Shown one piece after another: positions 16,809 through 25,189 of a DNA stretch of 64,000 bases. How positions within the stretch are numbered: the stretch's first letter is position 1; each line of letters begins with the position of its first letter. Source of the stretch: Actinomycetota bacterium (GTDB lineage: Bacteria; Actinomycetota; Acidimicrobiia; Acidimicrobiales; Ilumatobacteraceae); NCBI GenBank assembly GCA_030645495.1, contig JAUSLV010000019.1:62001-126000 (forward strand), given 5' to 3'. Position numbers and translations under genes: made by a program. The notes under the pieces were generated by a model. The model made no database searches and was not told the origin of the DNA. It saw nothing but the letters and a program-made list of their open reading frames with translations.

Positions 16809-17585
16809 TCAAGGATAGGTGAGAGAGGGGAACTCTTCCAACAAGCGCCGGTCGGTTTCCGCCAGCCCGTCCACCCCGCCGGGCAGCAGGTCGGGGCGGT
16901 AGCGCAGGGTGCGATGCAGCGCCTGTGCCCTGCGCCACCTGGCGATGCGGGCGTGATTGCCACCCAACAACACCTCCGGGATCGGCCACCCGTGGAACTC
17001 GGCCGGGCGGGTGAATTGTGGCTCCTCCAGTAACCCGGAGGCCCCGAAACTCTCGTTGACGGGGCTGGCAGCATTGCCCATCGCCCCCGGCAGCAGGCGC
17101 ACGACGGCCTCGATCACCATGCAGGCCGCCACTTCGCCGCCGTTCAACACCACGTCGCCCACGCTCAGCTCGCCATCCACCAGGTGCTCGCGCACTCTGT
17201 GGTCGACCCCCTCGTAGCGCCCGCACAGCAAGGAGAAGCCCCTCGAGGGCTCATCAACCTGCCCGCCCTCCCGCCCATCGTGCAGCGCGGCCAGCTCGTG
17301 GGCCATCGCCTGGTCGAAGCGTCGGCCACCAGGCCCCAACAGGTACAGCGGCCGCGGCGGCTGGGCGGCTTCGACCGCGGCGAACAGCGGCTCGGCCTTC
17401 ATCACCATGCCGGCGCCGCCGCCGAAGGGAGCGTCGTCGACGGTGCGGTGCACGTCGGAGGTCTGCTCGCGTGGGTCGTGCAGGCGTAGATCGAGCAGGC
17501 CAGTGCCACGTGCCTTGCCCAGCAGGCTCTCCGCGCAGAACGTGTCCACCAGGCCGGGGAAGATGGTGAAGACATCGATGCGCAT
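16809..17585 (-). CDS. trmD: tRNA (guanine-N1)-methyltransferase
   Basis: A 258-residue SPOUT-fold enzyme that methylates G37 of tRNAs next to the anticodon to prevent frameshifting. [55 protein letters not shown] and [24 protein letters not shown] are all present. An insertion of about 15 residues ([15 protein letters not shown]) lies between the substrate loop and the SAM-binding knot compared with typical sequences. The gene lies between rimM and rplS in the usual order, although a DUF952 gene on the opposite strand intervenes. Confidence 0.95.
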   Translation of the reverse strand: MRIDVFTIFPGLVDTFCAESLLGKARGTGLLDLRLHDPREQTSDVHRTVDDAPFGGGAGMVMKAEPLFAAVEAAQPPRPLYLLGPGGRRFDQAMAHELAALHDGREGGQVDEPSRGFSLLCGRYEGVDHRVREHLVDGELSVGDVVLNGGEVAACMVIEAVVRLLPGAMGNAASPVNESFGASGLLEEPQFTRPAEFHGWPIPEVLLGGNHARIARWRRAQALHRTLRYRPDLLPGGVDGLAETDRRLLEEFPSLTYP

Positions 17586-17606
17586 TGATCTGCAAGCCTA
17601 CGGGGG

Positions 17607-17915
17607 ATGATCTTCCACCTCACCGACCCCGCCACCTGGGCCGCCTCGCAGGCTGCGGGCGAGCACACCAGTTCCACCACCGGCGTCAGCCTGGCCGAGG
17701 AGGGGTTCATCCACTGCAGCACCGCTGCGCAGTGGCCGGCCACCGTCGTGCGCTTCTACGCCGATACCCCCGAGCTGCTGCTACTGCACATCGACGAGAC
17801 GCTGCTCGCCGCGCCGGTGGTGTACGAGCAGTTGGGCGGAGCACCCGAGCCGTTCCCCCACGTGTACGGCCCGATCCCCGTGGCGGCCGTCGTCGAGGTG
17901 CAGCGCATCCGCTGA
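17607..17915 (+). CDS. DUF952 domain protein
   Basis: A 102-residue protein matching DUF952: MIFHLTDPATWAASQAAGEH, EEGFIHCSTAAQWPATVVRFY and EPFPHVYGPIPVAAVVEV correspond to the three conserved blocks. It lies on the plus strand inside the otherwise minus-strand rimM-trmD junction, diverging from trmD and converging on rimM with only five bases between stops. Function unknown. Confidence 0.8.
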   Translation: MIFHLTDPATWAASQAAGEHTSSTTGVSLAEEGFIHCSTAAQWPATVVRFYADTPELLLLHIDETLLAAPVVYEQLGGAPEPFPHVYGPIPVAAVVEVQRIR

Positions 17916-17920
17916 CCCTG

Positions 17921-18382
17921 TTACAGGTCGAACAGGCCTTCGGGCGGGTCGATCAGGATGCGACCGCCCTCGACGGACTGCACGAACACGATCGGCACCA
18001 GGCCACCACTCTCGAGTTCGAGGATGTCGTGGGCCGGATTGGCCAGCACCGACACGCACGGGCCGTAGTCGGTGCCGTCGACGCCCACCACGCGCGCGCC
18101 GACGAGTTCGTGCACGTACAGGCCCTCGTGATCGGAGGCCGGTAGCGGCTCGGCCGACAGCCGCATGCCCGAATGGTGTTCGGCGGCCGTGCGATCAGGG
18201 ATCTCTTCGAAGCGAACCAGCCAACGATCGGCCGCACGCCGAGCAGCGGCCACGGTGAGCCACTTGTCGCCGGCCTTGAGACGCGCCCCGACCGCCACAC
18301 GCTCGGTGCGATCGGTGAGCAGGTCGACATAGATCTCGCCGCGCACCCCATGGGCGCGGCCGAGACGGCCCACCTCAAGCAT
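17921..18382 (-). CDS. rimM: Ribosome maturation factor RimM
   Basis: A 153-residue 30S assembly factor that binds uS19. The N-terminal domain starts EVGRLGRAHGVRGEIYVDLLTDR, and the C-terminal PRC-barrel contains LVGARVVGVDG, HDILELESGG, LVPIVFVQSVEGGRILIDPPEGL. Slightly shorter than the family average. It follows the KH-protein gene by 24 bases. Confidence 0.92.
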   Translation of the reverse strand: MLEVGRLGRAHGVRGEIYVDLLTDRTERVAVGARLKAGDKWLTVAAARRAADRWLVRFEEIPDRTAAEHHSGMRLSAEPLPASDHEGLYVHELVGARVVGVDGTDYGPCVSVLANPAHDILELESGGLVPIVFVQSVEGGRILIDPPEGLFDL

Positions 18383-18406
18383 CGTGGGCTTCGAGCATGG
18401 CTCGGT

Positions 18407-18688
18407 TCAGTCGGCGAAGTCGACGTCGACTTCGACGTCGTCGCGGGTGGCAGCAGCACGCACCACGGTGCGGATGCTCTGCGCCGTACGGCCACGACGG
18501 CCGATCACGCGCCCGAGGTCGCCGGGGCCGACGCGCACTTCGAGGCGCACCTTGCCGCGGTTGGCGGAGGTCTCGACGACCACCGCTTCGGGATCGTCGA
18601 CGATCGAACGCACGACGTGCGTGAGCACGGCGACGGCGGTGGGGGCCGACGCAGCGCTCGCGTCGTGGGTCGACTCGGTGTCGGTCAC
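18407..18688 (-). CDS. KH domain RNA-binding protein (KhpA-like)
   Basis: A 93-residue protein with a single KH domain: LTHVVRSIVDDPEAV, then GPGDLGRVIGRRGRTAQSIRTVVRAAA carries the GxxG-type loop (GRRG). A low-complexity N-terminal 20 residues precede it. The GTG at 18688 is preferred because the longer frame overlaps rpsP. Such proteins lie between rpsP and rimM in most actinobacteria and partner KhpB in small-RNA and cell-elongation control in other bacteria. Confidence 0.85.
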   Translation of the reverse strand: MTDTESTHDASAASAPTAVAVLTHVVRSIVDDPEAVVVETSANRGKVRLEVRVGPGDLGRVIGRRGRTAQSIRTVVRAAATRDDVEVDVDFAD

Positions 18689-18701
18689 AGCAGCGACCGA
18701 G

Positions 18702-18974
18702 TTACTTCGCCGCGCGAGCGGTGCCGAACTCGGCCCACGCGCCCGAGATCTCGAGCAACTTCTTGACGCGCTCGGTGGGCTGCGCGCCATCGAGCAGCCA
18801 CTTGACGGCCTTGGCGTTGTCCACGTTCAGCGTCGACGGCTCGGTACGCGGGTTGTAGGTGCCCACGATCTGGATGAACCGACCGTCACGCGGCGAACGG
18901 CTGTCGGCCGCGACGATGCGATACTGCGGCTGCTTGGTCTTGCCGACTCGAGTGAGGCGCAGCTTTACTGCCAT
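18702..18974 (-). CDS. rpsP: Ribosomal protein bS16
   Basis: A 90-residue small-subunit protein: [42 protein letters not shown] and the [17 protein letters not shown] segment are diagnostic. It is 62 bases downstream of ffh, with the KH-protein gene 13 bases further on. Confidence 0.95.
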   Translation of the reverse strand: MAVKLRLTRVGKTKQPQYRIVAADSRSPRDGRFIQIVGTYNPRTEPSTLNVDNAKAVKWLLDGAQPTERVKKLLEISGAWAEFGTARAAK

Positions 18975-19036
18975 GCGACTTCAGTGCTCCCTGGGAAGGA
19001 CGTGGTGGGTGTCGAAATAGAAACCACGTAAGGCTA

Positions 19037-20491
19037 TCAATTGAACGGGCCGAAGCCACCCGGTGCACCGGGCAGTCCCTGACCGAGTTGAGTGGGGCCG
19101 CCGGGCATCCCGGGGAAGCCGCCGGGCATGCCGGGGAAGCCGCCGGGCAGGCCGGGCATCGCCCGACCCCCGCCCTTCCCCTTCTTGCCCTTGCCCCGCT
19201 GCTGCTTGGCCATGCCGCCGAAGCGCTTCATCATCTTCTGCATCTCGGCGAACTGCTTCACCAGGCGGTTCACGTCGCCCACCGTGGTGCCACTGCCGGT
19301 GGCGATGCGGTTGCGTCGGCTGCCGTTGATCAGCTCGGGCTTGCGCCGCTCCAGCGGGGTCATGCTGTTGATGATCGCCTCGATCGGCTTCAGCTGATCG
19401 TCGCCGATCTGCGCGTCCTTCATCTCCTTGGGCATGCCCGGCATCATCCCCATCAGGTTGCCGAGGGGGCCCATCTTCTTCAGCGACTGCATCTGCTCGA
19501 GGAAGTCCTCCAGCGTGAACTCGCCCTCCATCAACCGCTCGGCGGCTTTCTCGGCCTGGTCCTTCTCGAAGTGCTGCTCGGCCTGCTCGATGAGCGTGAG
19601 CACGTCGCCCATGCCGAGGATCCGCCCGGCCATGCGATCGGGGTGGAACTGGTCGAACTCGGTGAGCTTCTCGCCGGTGGAGGCGAACGCGATCGGACGG
19701 CCGATCACTTCCTTCACGCTGAGCGCCGCACCACCGCGGGCGTCGCCGTCGAGCTTGGAGAGGATCACGCCGTCGATCGCCAGCGTGTTGTGGAACGCCT
19801 CGGCAACGCCCACCGCGTCTTGACCGGTCATCGCGTCGATGACGAGGAAGGTGTAGTTGGGCTGGATGACGCTGGAGATCTGGCGCACCTGCTCCATCAA
19901 CTCGGCGTCGATCGCCAGGCGGCCGGCGGTGTCGACGATCAGCACGTCGCGGCCGAGGCGGCGAGCTTCCTCCAGACCGCGCTTGGCGGTCTCCACCGGG
20001 TCGCCGGGCTGGCTGAACACCGGCACATCGATCTGGCGGCCCAGCGTGCGCAGCTGCTCGACGGCGGCAGGTCGCTGGAGGTCGGCGCCCACCAACAGCG
20101 GCTGGCGACCCTGGCCCTTGAACCAACGGGCCAGCTTGGCCGAGCTGGTGGTCTTACCAGAGCCCTGCAGACCGGCCATCAGGATCACGGTGGGCGGGCG
20201 ACTGGCGTAGTGGATCTTCAGCGTCTCGCCGCCCAGCATCGCCGTCAGCTCGGCGTTGACGATCTTGATCACTTGCTGGCCGGGATCGAGCACCTCGCTG
20301 AGGCGGGCGCCGATCGCCTGCTCGCGGATGCGGCCGACGACGTTGCGCACGACACCGACGTTGACATCGGCCTCGAGCAGCGCTGTGCGGATCTCCTTCA
20401 GCATCTCGTCGACGTCGTCCTCGGTGAGACGACCTTTGCCGCGCAGACGCTTGACGATGCCTTCGAGACGGGATGACAGGGAATCGAACAT
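19037..20491 (-). CDS. ffh: Signal recognition particle GTPase Ffh
   Basis: A 484-residue SRP54 protein. N domain to about residue 95, then the G domain with GLQGSGKTTSSAKLA, VDTAGRL, TKLDGDARGGAALS-type (here SKLDGDARGG) and GMGDVLTLIE at its end. The M domain follows with MGPLGNLMGMMPGM. The last 45 residues are a glycine, proline and methionine-rich tail with GGFPGMPGGFPGMPGG repeats. Function: binds signal peptides on the ribosome with 4.5S RNA and docks on FtsY, encoded 1.7 kb upstream. Confidence 0.96.
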   Translation of the reverse strand: MFDSLSSRLEGIVKRLRGKGRLTEDDVDEMLKEIRTALLEADVNVGVVRNVVGRIREQAIGARLSEVLDPGQQVIKIVNAELTAMLGGETLKIHYASRPPTVILMAGLQGSGKTTSSAKLARWFKGQGRQPLLVGADLQRPAAVEQLRTLGRQIDVPVFSQPGDPVETAKRGLEEARRLGRDVLIVDTAGRLAIDAELMEQVRQISSVIQPNYTFLVIDAMTGQDAVGVAEAFHNTLAIDGVILSKLDGDARGGAALSVKEVIGRPIAFASTGEKLTEFDQFHPDRMAGRILGMGDVLTLIEQAEQHFEKDQAEKAAERLMEGEFTLEDFLEQMQSLKKMGPLGNLMGMMPGMPKEMKDAQIGDDQLKPIEAIINSMTPLERRKPELINGSRRNRIATGSGTTVGDVNRLVKQFAEMQKMMKRFGGMAKQQRGKGKKGKGGGRAMPGLPGGFPGMPGGFPGMPGGPTQLGQGLPGAPGGFGPFN

Positions 20492-20506
20492 GCGGTGTGG
20501 AACGCT

Positions 20507-20542
20507 ACCGCCCCGGCCGGGAAGGTACCCGGCCGAGGCGGT
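20507..20542 (-). terminator. Hairpin between the lipoprotein gene and ffh
   Basis: ACCGCC-C-CGGCCGGG pairs with CCCGGCCG-A-GGCGGT (14 pairs, one mismatch) around a 6-base loop. It lies 30 bases after the lipoprotein stop and 15 bases before the ffh start. It has no T-run, so it may be a weak terminator or a 5' leader structure. Confidence 0.5.
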
Positions 20543-20571
20543 CGACGTGATCGAGCGGTTCGCTGTGTCGG

Positions 20572-22080
20572 TCAGCCGATGCTGTCGACGGCGGTGATCA
20601 CGCCGTCTTCCACGACCACGTTCACCCGGCTCTCGTTGTAGTCCATCGTCACTGCCAACTGCTCGCCGTCACGCTTCACGACTCGCACGGTCCAGCCGAA
20701 CTGCTCGGCAACCTTCGCAGCGTCGGCCTCGGCCACGCCCAGCAGCTGACCGGCGGCCGCATCGAGATCGGCGGGTGCCGGGGCGGCGGTGTCGCCGGTG
20801 CCGGAACCCTCATCGACCGGCATCGGATCGATGAGCACGCCCGGATCGGGCAGCTCGACGAACTGGTCGTCGACCGCGACCACCGTATACATGCCACCGT
20901 CGGTGGACAGGAACGAGTAGGCCGGCAGCAGCCACACGGTGCCGTCCACGTCCCACACCATCGTCAGCGACAGCTGCACGTCATCGACATGCACGGTGAT
21001 CGGCTCGGGCGGCAGGTAGGTGTCGGGAACACAGTCGGCGGCCGGGTCGCATACAGGGGCTTCCGCCGGCACCGTGTCGTTGACGAACGGATCCTCGACC
21101 GTGGTCTCGACCGCGGTCTGATCGGCAGGCATGTCGGCGGCGGGCTCGACGCTGGTGGAGGCTTCCTTCACCATCGGGCCGCCGTAATAGCCCATCCAGG
21201 CACCGTCGCTGAGGCGGGCCAACCCGGCCTCGGTGCCGACCAGCGGGTACTCACCGGCCGGCTCGGGGGTGGCCAGCGAACCGGACATCCAGGTGACGGC
21301 ACCTTCGCCGCCGAAGCCGATCGACACGCTGAGCGGGCTGCGAAGGCCTTCGATCATCAAGTAGGCAGTGACGCTGGCACTCCACTCATCGGCATAGGTC
21401 TCGAACTCGTAGTCCGTCGCGTCGTAGCCGAGGTCGGCCATCAGCGCGCGAGCCTTCGATTCGGCCGCGGCAGCGTCGGGCACGTTGGCCGGTGCCTCAG
21501 GCACCACCTCTTCGCATGCCGGGGTCTCGATCGCGGGGTCCACCAGCACCGTGTCGGTGGTGCTGCCGCTGCCGACCGACGTGTCGGGCTCGACGGACGA
21601 CACCGAACAGTCGGACCTGACCTCGCCATACACCGACGGGTCGGGATTGAACCACCAGCTCAGCATGCCGTCGGCGCTGACCGTGAGGTTGGCACCCGAG
21701 TAGTCGGCATTGCCCACCATCCAGCCGCCGCCCTGGTCGGCGGGCAGCTCGCGCACGTCGCCCTCCACGCCCAGGACCGCGGCCATCCTGGCCACCTGAT
21801 CCTTGTCGACGCTCTGGCCGGCGGACAGTCGCCACGCGTTCGCGCTACCGGCGAGTTCCGGAAGGGTGCCGTCGACGATGAACTCGAAGGCCTGGAGGGC
21901 CATCATCTTGTCGGCGGCGGGGGCACCTTCGGCGCTGTTGGCGTCAGCTGCGCTGCCACCTGCGCCGAGGCGGATGACGGAAGGACCGGCACCACGGGTG
22001 GAATTCGGGCTGTCGCTGCAACTCGCGAGTGCGAAGACAGAGATGGCGGCGATGAGGGCAATGCGGCGGGAGCGGAGCAT
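20572..22080 (-). CDS. Secreted lipoprotein with C-terminal potato-inhibitor-I-like (I78-like) domain
   Basis: A 502-residue lipoprotein: a signal peptide ending in lipobox ALASC, then a large Asp/Ser/Pro-rich extracytoplasmic region with no recognised motif and a few paired cysteines. The last 60 residues (LLGVAEADAAKVAEQFGWTV, RVVKRDGEQLAVTMDYNE, SRVNVVVEDGVITAV) closely resemble the small serine-protease inhibitors of the potato inhibitor I/I78 type found in bacteria. The ATG at 22080 is chosen for its AAAGGA Shine-Dalgarno 6 bases upstream. It lies between ftsY and ffh, unrelated to SRP by appearance. The inhibitor assignment is inference from pattern similarity. Confidence 0.65.
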   Translation of the reverse strand: MLRSRRIALIAAISVFALASCSDSPNSTRGAGPSVIRLGAGGSAADANSAEGAPAADKMMALQAFEFIVDGTLPELAGSANAWRLSAGQSVDKDQVARMAAVLGVEGDVRELPADQGGGWMVGNADYSGANLTVSADGMLSWWFNPDPSVYGEVRSDCSVSSVEPDTSVGSGSTTDTVLVDPAIETPACEEVVPEAPANVPDAAAAESKARALMADLGYDATDYEFETYADEWSASVTAYLMIEGLRSPLSVSIGFGGEGAVTWMSGSLATPEPAGEYPLVGTEAGLARLSDGAWMGYYGGPMVKEASTSVEPAADMPADQTAVETTVEDPFVNDTVPAEAPVCDPAADCVPDTYLPPEPITVHVDDVQLSLTMVWDVDGTVWLLPAYSFLSTDGGMYTVVAVDDQFVELPDPGVLIDPMPVDEGSGTGDTAAPAPADLDAAAGQLLGVAEADAAKVAEQFGWTVRVVKRDGEQLAVTMDYNESRVNVVVEDGVITAVDSIG

Positions 22081-22160
22081 GGCGGTCCTTTCGGGTCGGG
22101 GCATGGGGTTCACGAGTGCTCGACCAATAGACGTTCGCTCGCCACGCCGCGGTTCCCGAA

Positions 22161-22174
22161 AGGTTCGCGAACCT
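22161..22174. promoter_or_regulatory. 14-bp perfect palindrome upstream of the lipoprotein gene
   Basis: AGGTTCGCGAACCT is self-complementary and lies 81 bases before the lipoprotein start and 11 bases after the ftsY stop. It could be an operator; no loop, so a poor terminator. Confidence 0.35.
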
Positions 22175-22185
22175 GGGCGAGTGAG

Positions 22186-23340
22186 TCAGTCGAGGGTGAC
22201 GAGGGCGTCGACGAACTCGGTGGGGTCGAACGGCACCAGGTCGTTGATGGTTTCGCCGAGGCCCACCAGCTTCACGGGCAGGCCCAGCTCGGTCTCGATG
22301 GCGAACACGATGCCACCCTTGGCCGAGCCATCGAGTTTGGTGAGCACCACGCCGGTGACGCCCGAACCCTCGGTTCCCACGTTGGTGGCCGCGCCGAACT
22401 CGCGCGCCTGGGTGAGGCCGTTCTGGCCGGTGGTGGCGTCGATGACCAGCAGCACCTCGGTGACACGCCCGCGGCCCTTCTCGGCGACGCGGCGCACCTT
22501 GCGCAGCTCGTCCATCAGGTTGGTCTTGTTGTGCAGCCGGCCGGCGGTGTCGGCCAACACCAGCTGAATGCCCTTCGCAGCAGCGCGCTCGATGCCATCG
22601 AAGATCACCGAGCTGGGGTCACCACCCTCTTTGCCGCGCACGATCTCGGCGCCGCTGCGTTCGGCCCACGTGGTGAGCTGCTCGGCCGCAGCAGCGCGGA
22701 ACGTGTCGCCGGCGGCCATCAGCACGCTGACCCCCGCCTGCGCCTGCAGCGCCGACACCTTGCCGATGGTGGTGGTCTTGCCCACACCGTTGACGCCGAC
22801 GAACAGCCACACGTTGGGCTCGTCGGCCGGGCCGGGTTCGAGATGCAGTTCGCGATCGGCACCGTCGAGGCGCGACACCATCTCGGCCTGCAGGGCATCG
22901 AGCAGCGCTCCGGGCTCGATGATCTCCTTGGCCTTCACCCGAGTGCGCAGGCCGTCGAGCAGCTCGTCGGTGACCCGCACGCCCACATCGGCGCGCAGCA
23001 GCGCCTCCTCCAGGTCGTCCCAGGTCTCGGTCGTGATCCCGGTGCGGCTGCGAATGCCCAGCAACGTGCCGGTGAGGGCCGAACGGGCCTTCGACATGCG
23101 CGAGCGGAACGTCGGCCGCTCACCACCGAGGTCGAGCGGCTCGGGCACGTGCTCGGGTTCCGCGCGCACGGCGGCGGCCGCCGTGCCGTCCTTCGCCGGC
23201 GGCGGCGGCTTCACCGGTCGTGGCGCGGCGGCCTTCGGTGCGGGTGCCGGCGCGGCAGCGCTACGCCGACGGTTGAGGACGACGACGCCGATGCCGAACA
23301 CCAGGACAGCAGCGATGGCAATGAGATAGATCAGCTCCAT
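22186..23340 (-). CDS. ftsY: SRP receptor FtsY
   Basis: A 384-residue GTPase. One N-terminal membrane helix (residues 4-22, LIYLIAIAAVLVFGIGVVVL) followed by an Ala/Pro/Lys-rich linker to about 70, then the NG domain: GVNGVGKTTTIGKVS, GDTFRAAAAEQL, LADTAGRLHN, TKLDGSAKGG and the closing GLGETINDLVPFD motif. The visible membrane helix is typical of actinobacterial FtsY. It recruits Ffh-bound ribosomes to the membrane. Confidence 0.96.
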   Translation of the reverse strand: MELIYLIAIAAVLVFGIGVVVLNRRRSAAAPAPAPKAAAPRPVKPPPPAKDGTAAAAVRAEPEHVPEPLDLGGERPTFRSRMSKARSALTGTLLGIRSRTGITTETWDDLEEALLRADVGVRVTDELLDGLRTRVKAKEIIEPGALLDALQAEMVSRLDGADRELHLEPGPADEPNVWLFVGVNGVGKTTTIGKVSALQAQAGVSVLMAAGDTFRAAAAEQLTTWAERSGAEIVRGKEGGDPSSVIFDGIERAAAKGIQLVLADTAGRLHNKTNLMDELRKVRRVAEKGRGRVTEVLLVIDATTGQNGLTQAREFGAATNVGTEGSGVTGVVLTKLDGSAKGGIVFAIETELGLPVKLVGLGETINDLVPFDPTEFVDALVTLD

Positions 23341-23373
23341 GACTGGGCCACGCTACCCCTGATCGAGTGGGGG

Positions 23374-24195
23374 TCAGTGGTCCGTGCCACCCTCGCTGAG
23401 CCGTTGCGCCAGCCAGGCCAGCGGGATCGACACCACCATCACCAGCGTGGCCATCACGTACGGCAACAGCGGGTTCTGGCGGTTGCTGAGCTGCGCCAAC
23501 ATCCACTTGGGCAGCGTCTCGAAACCTGCGCCGGCGGTGAACGTGGTGACCACGATCTCGTCGAACGACAGCGCGAACGCAAGAATGCCGCCGGCCACCA
23601 GCGCCGATCGCATCAGCGGGAACGTGACATAGCGGAACGTCTGCGTGCCTTGGGCCCCGAGGTCGGCCGATGCTTCCAGCAGGTTCGGTGACGAGCGGCG
23701 CAGACGGGCCACCACATTGTTGAACGCGATCACGACACAGAACGTCGCGTGGGCCATCACGACGGCGTGGAACCCGAAGCCGACGCGGAACGAGAACAAC
23801 CCCAGATCGATCGTGCGGCTGAACGTGTTCTGCATCGCGATACCGGTGACGATGCCCGGCAGGGCGATCGGCAGCACGAGGATGAACGACACCGCGTTCT
23901 TGCCGAAGAACTGGAAGCGGGCCATCGCCATCGCCGCGAGCGTGCCCAACACGAGGGCCACCACCATCGCCGTCACGGCCACCTTGCACGACGCGAGCAG
24001 CGCGTCCTTCGGGCCGTCCACCTCCCACACCTGGCGCCACCAGTCGAGCGTGAACCCGCTCCAGCCACCCCAGCCCACCGACTTCGTGGGGTTGAACGAC
24101 AGCCGTGCCACGACGGCCAGCGGCAGGTACAAGAACAACAGCGTGAGGCCGGTGAACGCCGCCAGGGCGAGCTTGGAGGGCAACGAGATCTTCAT
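23374..24195 (-). CDS. potC: Polyamine-type ABC transporter permease (PotC-like)
   Basis: A 273-residue inner-membrane permease with six predicted helices. The cytoplasmic EAA loop that docks the ATPase is EASADLGAQGTQTFRYVTFP; the periplasmic substrate-facing region FSFRVGFGFHAVVMAH is PotC-like. It follows the other permease by seven bases and is the last gene of a four-gene operon (ATPase, binding protein, permease, permease). Substrate class (spermidine/putrescine or a related cation) is inferred from family resemblance. Confidence 0.85.
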   Translation of the reverse strand: MKISLPSKLALAAFTGLTLLFLYLPLAVVARLSFNPTKSVGWGGWSGFTLDWWRQVWEVDGPKDALLASCKVAVTAMVVALVLGTLAAMAMARFQFFGKNAVSFILVLPIALPGIVTGIAMQNTFSRTIDLGLFSFRVGFGFHAVVMAHATFCVVIAFNNVVARLRRSSPNLLEASADLGAQGTQTFRYVTFPLMRSALVAGGILAFALSFDEIVVTTFTAGAGFETLPKWMLAQLSNRQNPLLPYVMATLVMVVSIPLAWLAQRLSEGGTDH

Positions 24196-24202
24196 GCGCT
24201 AC

Positions 24203-25189
24203 TCACAGGCTCTCGAACGCGCCGGCGCGCTTCATCGACAACAGGAACAGGATGATGATCACCAATGGCCACAGCGTGAACGCGGCAGCGAGCGGCTGGT
24301 TGGGGGCGCCGAGCACAGCGTCGATCGACGAGCCGAACATGAACCGCTCGGTGCCGTTGTTGACGATCTTGGGCACGATGTAGTCACCCAGCGTCAATGA
24401 GAACGTGAAGATCGCGCCCGCGGCCACCGACGGCTTCAGCATCGGCAGGATCACCGAACGGAACGTGCGGAACGGGCGAGCGCCCAGGTCGCCGGCAGCG
24501 TCGAGCAGCGACGGGGGCAGGCGGTCCAGGCCGGCGTAGATCGGCATGATCATGTACGGCAGCCACAGGTACACCTCGGCCAGCACGATCGCCACACGAC
24601 CGAACCCGGGCGTCCAGTGGATCGTGCTCTCGAGGAAGCCGCCGCCGCCCTTACCGGCAGCGGCGAAACGGCCACCGGCCGGCGACACCATCGCCCGCCA
24701 CGCGTAGCCCTTGACGAGGTAGCCGGCCCACAGCGGCAGCAACATCGCCACGATCAACCCGCGGCGCGACCACTTCCAGGCGATCTTGGCAACGAAGAAG
24801 GCCACCGGCAGGGCGATCGCCGCGCAGATGGCGGTGACCAGCAACGCCACGCCGGCAGTGCGCAGGAACGGAAACACGACGCCGTCCCACACGTCGCTGT
24901 CCCAGAATTTGAACGCGGCGAGCAGGTTGTCGGTGGTGAGGTCGTGTGTGGGCTTCTGGGTCCTCGGGTGCAGCCGGTAGAGCGCGCTCACCACCAGCAA
25001 CGCCAGCGACCCGATGTACACCACCAGCATCCACGACAGGGGCAGGCCCAGCAGGGTGGCGACACCCAGCTTGCGCCGACCGTGGAAGTAGCGGTTGATG
25101 GCGCGCGAAGGGCGGGAGGGCCCTTTGGCCCTCCCGCCCGCCGACGCGGGCTCCGCTACGAGCGGAGCGTCGTCCAAGCGTTCACCCAT
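24203..25189 (-). CDS. potB: Polyamine-type ABC transporter permease (PotB-like)
   Basis: A permease of about 328 residues with an extended cytoplasmic N-terminus, six membrane helices, and the EAA loop LLDAAGDLGARPFRTFRSVILP. The frame opens further upstream (25234), but the ATG at 25189 overlaps the binding-protein gene by 34 bases and is the more economical start. A strong stem-loop (25110-25139) falls inside the first 30 codons, in the non-conserved N-terminal extension GGRAKGPSRPS. The first membrane helix begins around residue 35. Confidence 0.8.
   Translation of the reverse strand: MGERLDDAPLVAEPASAGGRAKGPSRPSRAINRYFHGRRKLGVATLLGLPLSWMLVVYIGSLALLVVSALYRLHPRTQKPTHDLTTDNLLAAFKFWDSDVWDGVVFPFLRTAGVALLVTAICAAIALPVAFFVAKIAWKWSRRGLIVAMLLPLWAGYLVKGYAWRAMVSPAGGRFAAAGKGGGGFLESTIHWTPGFGRVAIVLAEVYLWLPYMIMPIYAGLDRLPPSLLDAAGDLGARPFRTFRSVILPMLKPSVAAGAIFTFSLTLGDYIVPKIVNNGTERFMFGSSIDAVLGAPNQPLAAAFTLWPLVIIILFLLSMKRAGAFESL
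25110..25139 (-). promoter_or_regulatory. Intra-operon stem-loop at the potD-potB junction
   Basis: A perfect 13-bp stem (GGGCGGGAGGGCC with its complement) around a 4-base loop lies 16 bases after the binding-protein stop codon. Such structures after binding-protein genes (as in mal and his transport operons) stabilise the upstream message and reduce downstream expression; that role here is inference. It has no T-run. Confidence 0.65.

Noticed and set aside
17407-17610. 67-codon plus-strand frame inside trmD
   Set aside because: Antisense to conserved trmD codons without motifs.
20507-20542. Riboswitch or SRP RNA in the ffh leader
   Set aside because: Only a simple hairpin is present; no known riboswitch core and no 4.5S-like tetraloop motif.
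25110-25139. Rho-independent terminator ending the potD message
   Set aside because: No T-run follows and two more operon genes lie downstream, so partial termination or message protection is more likely.
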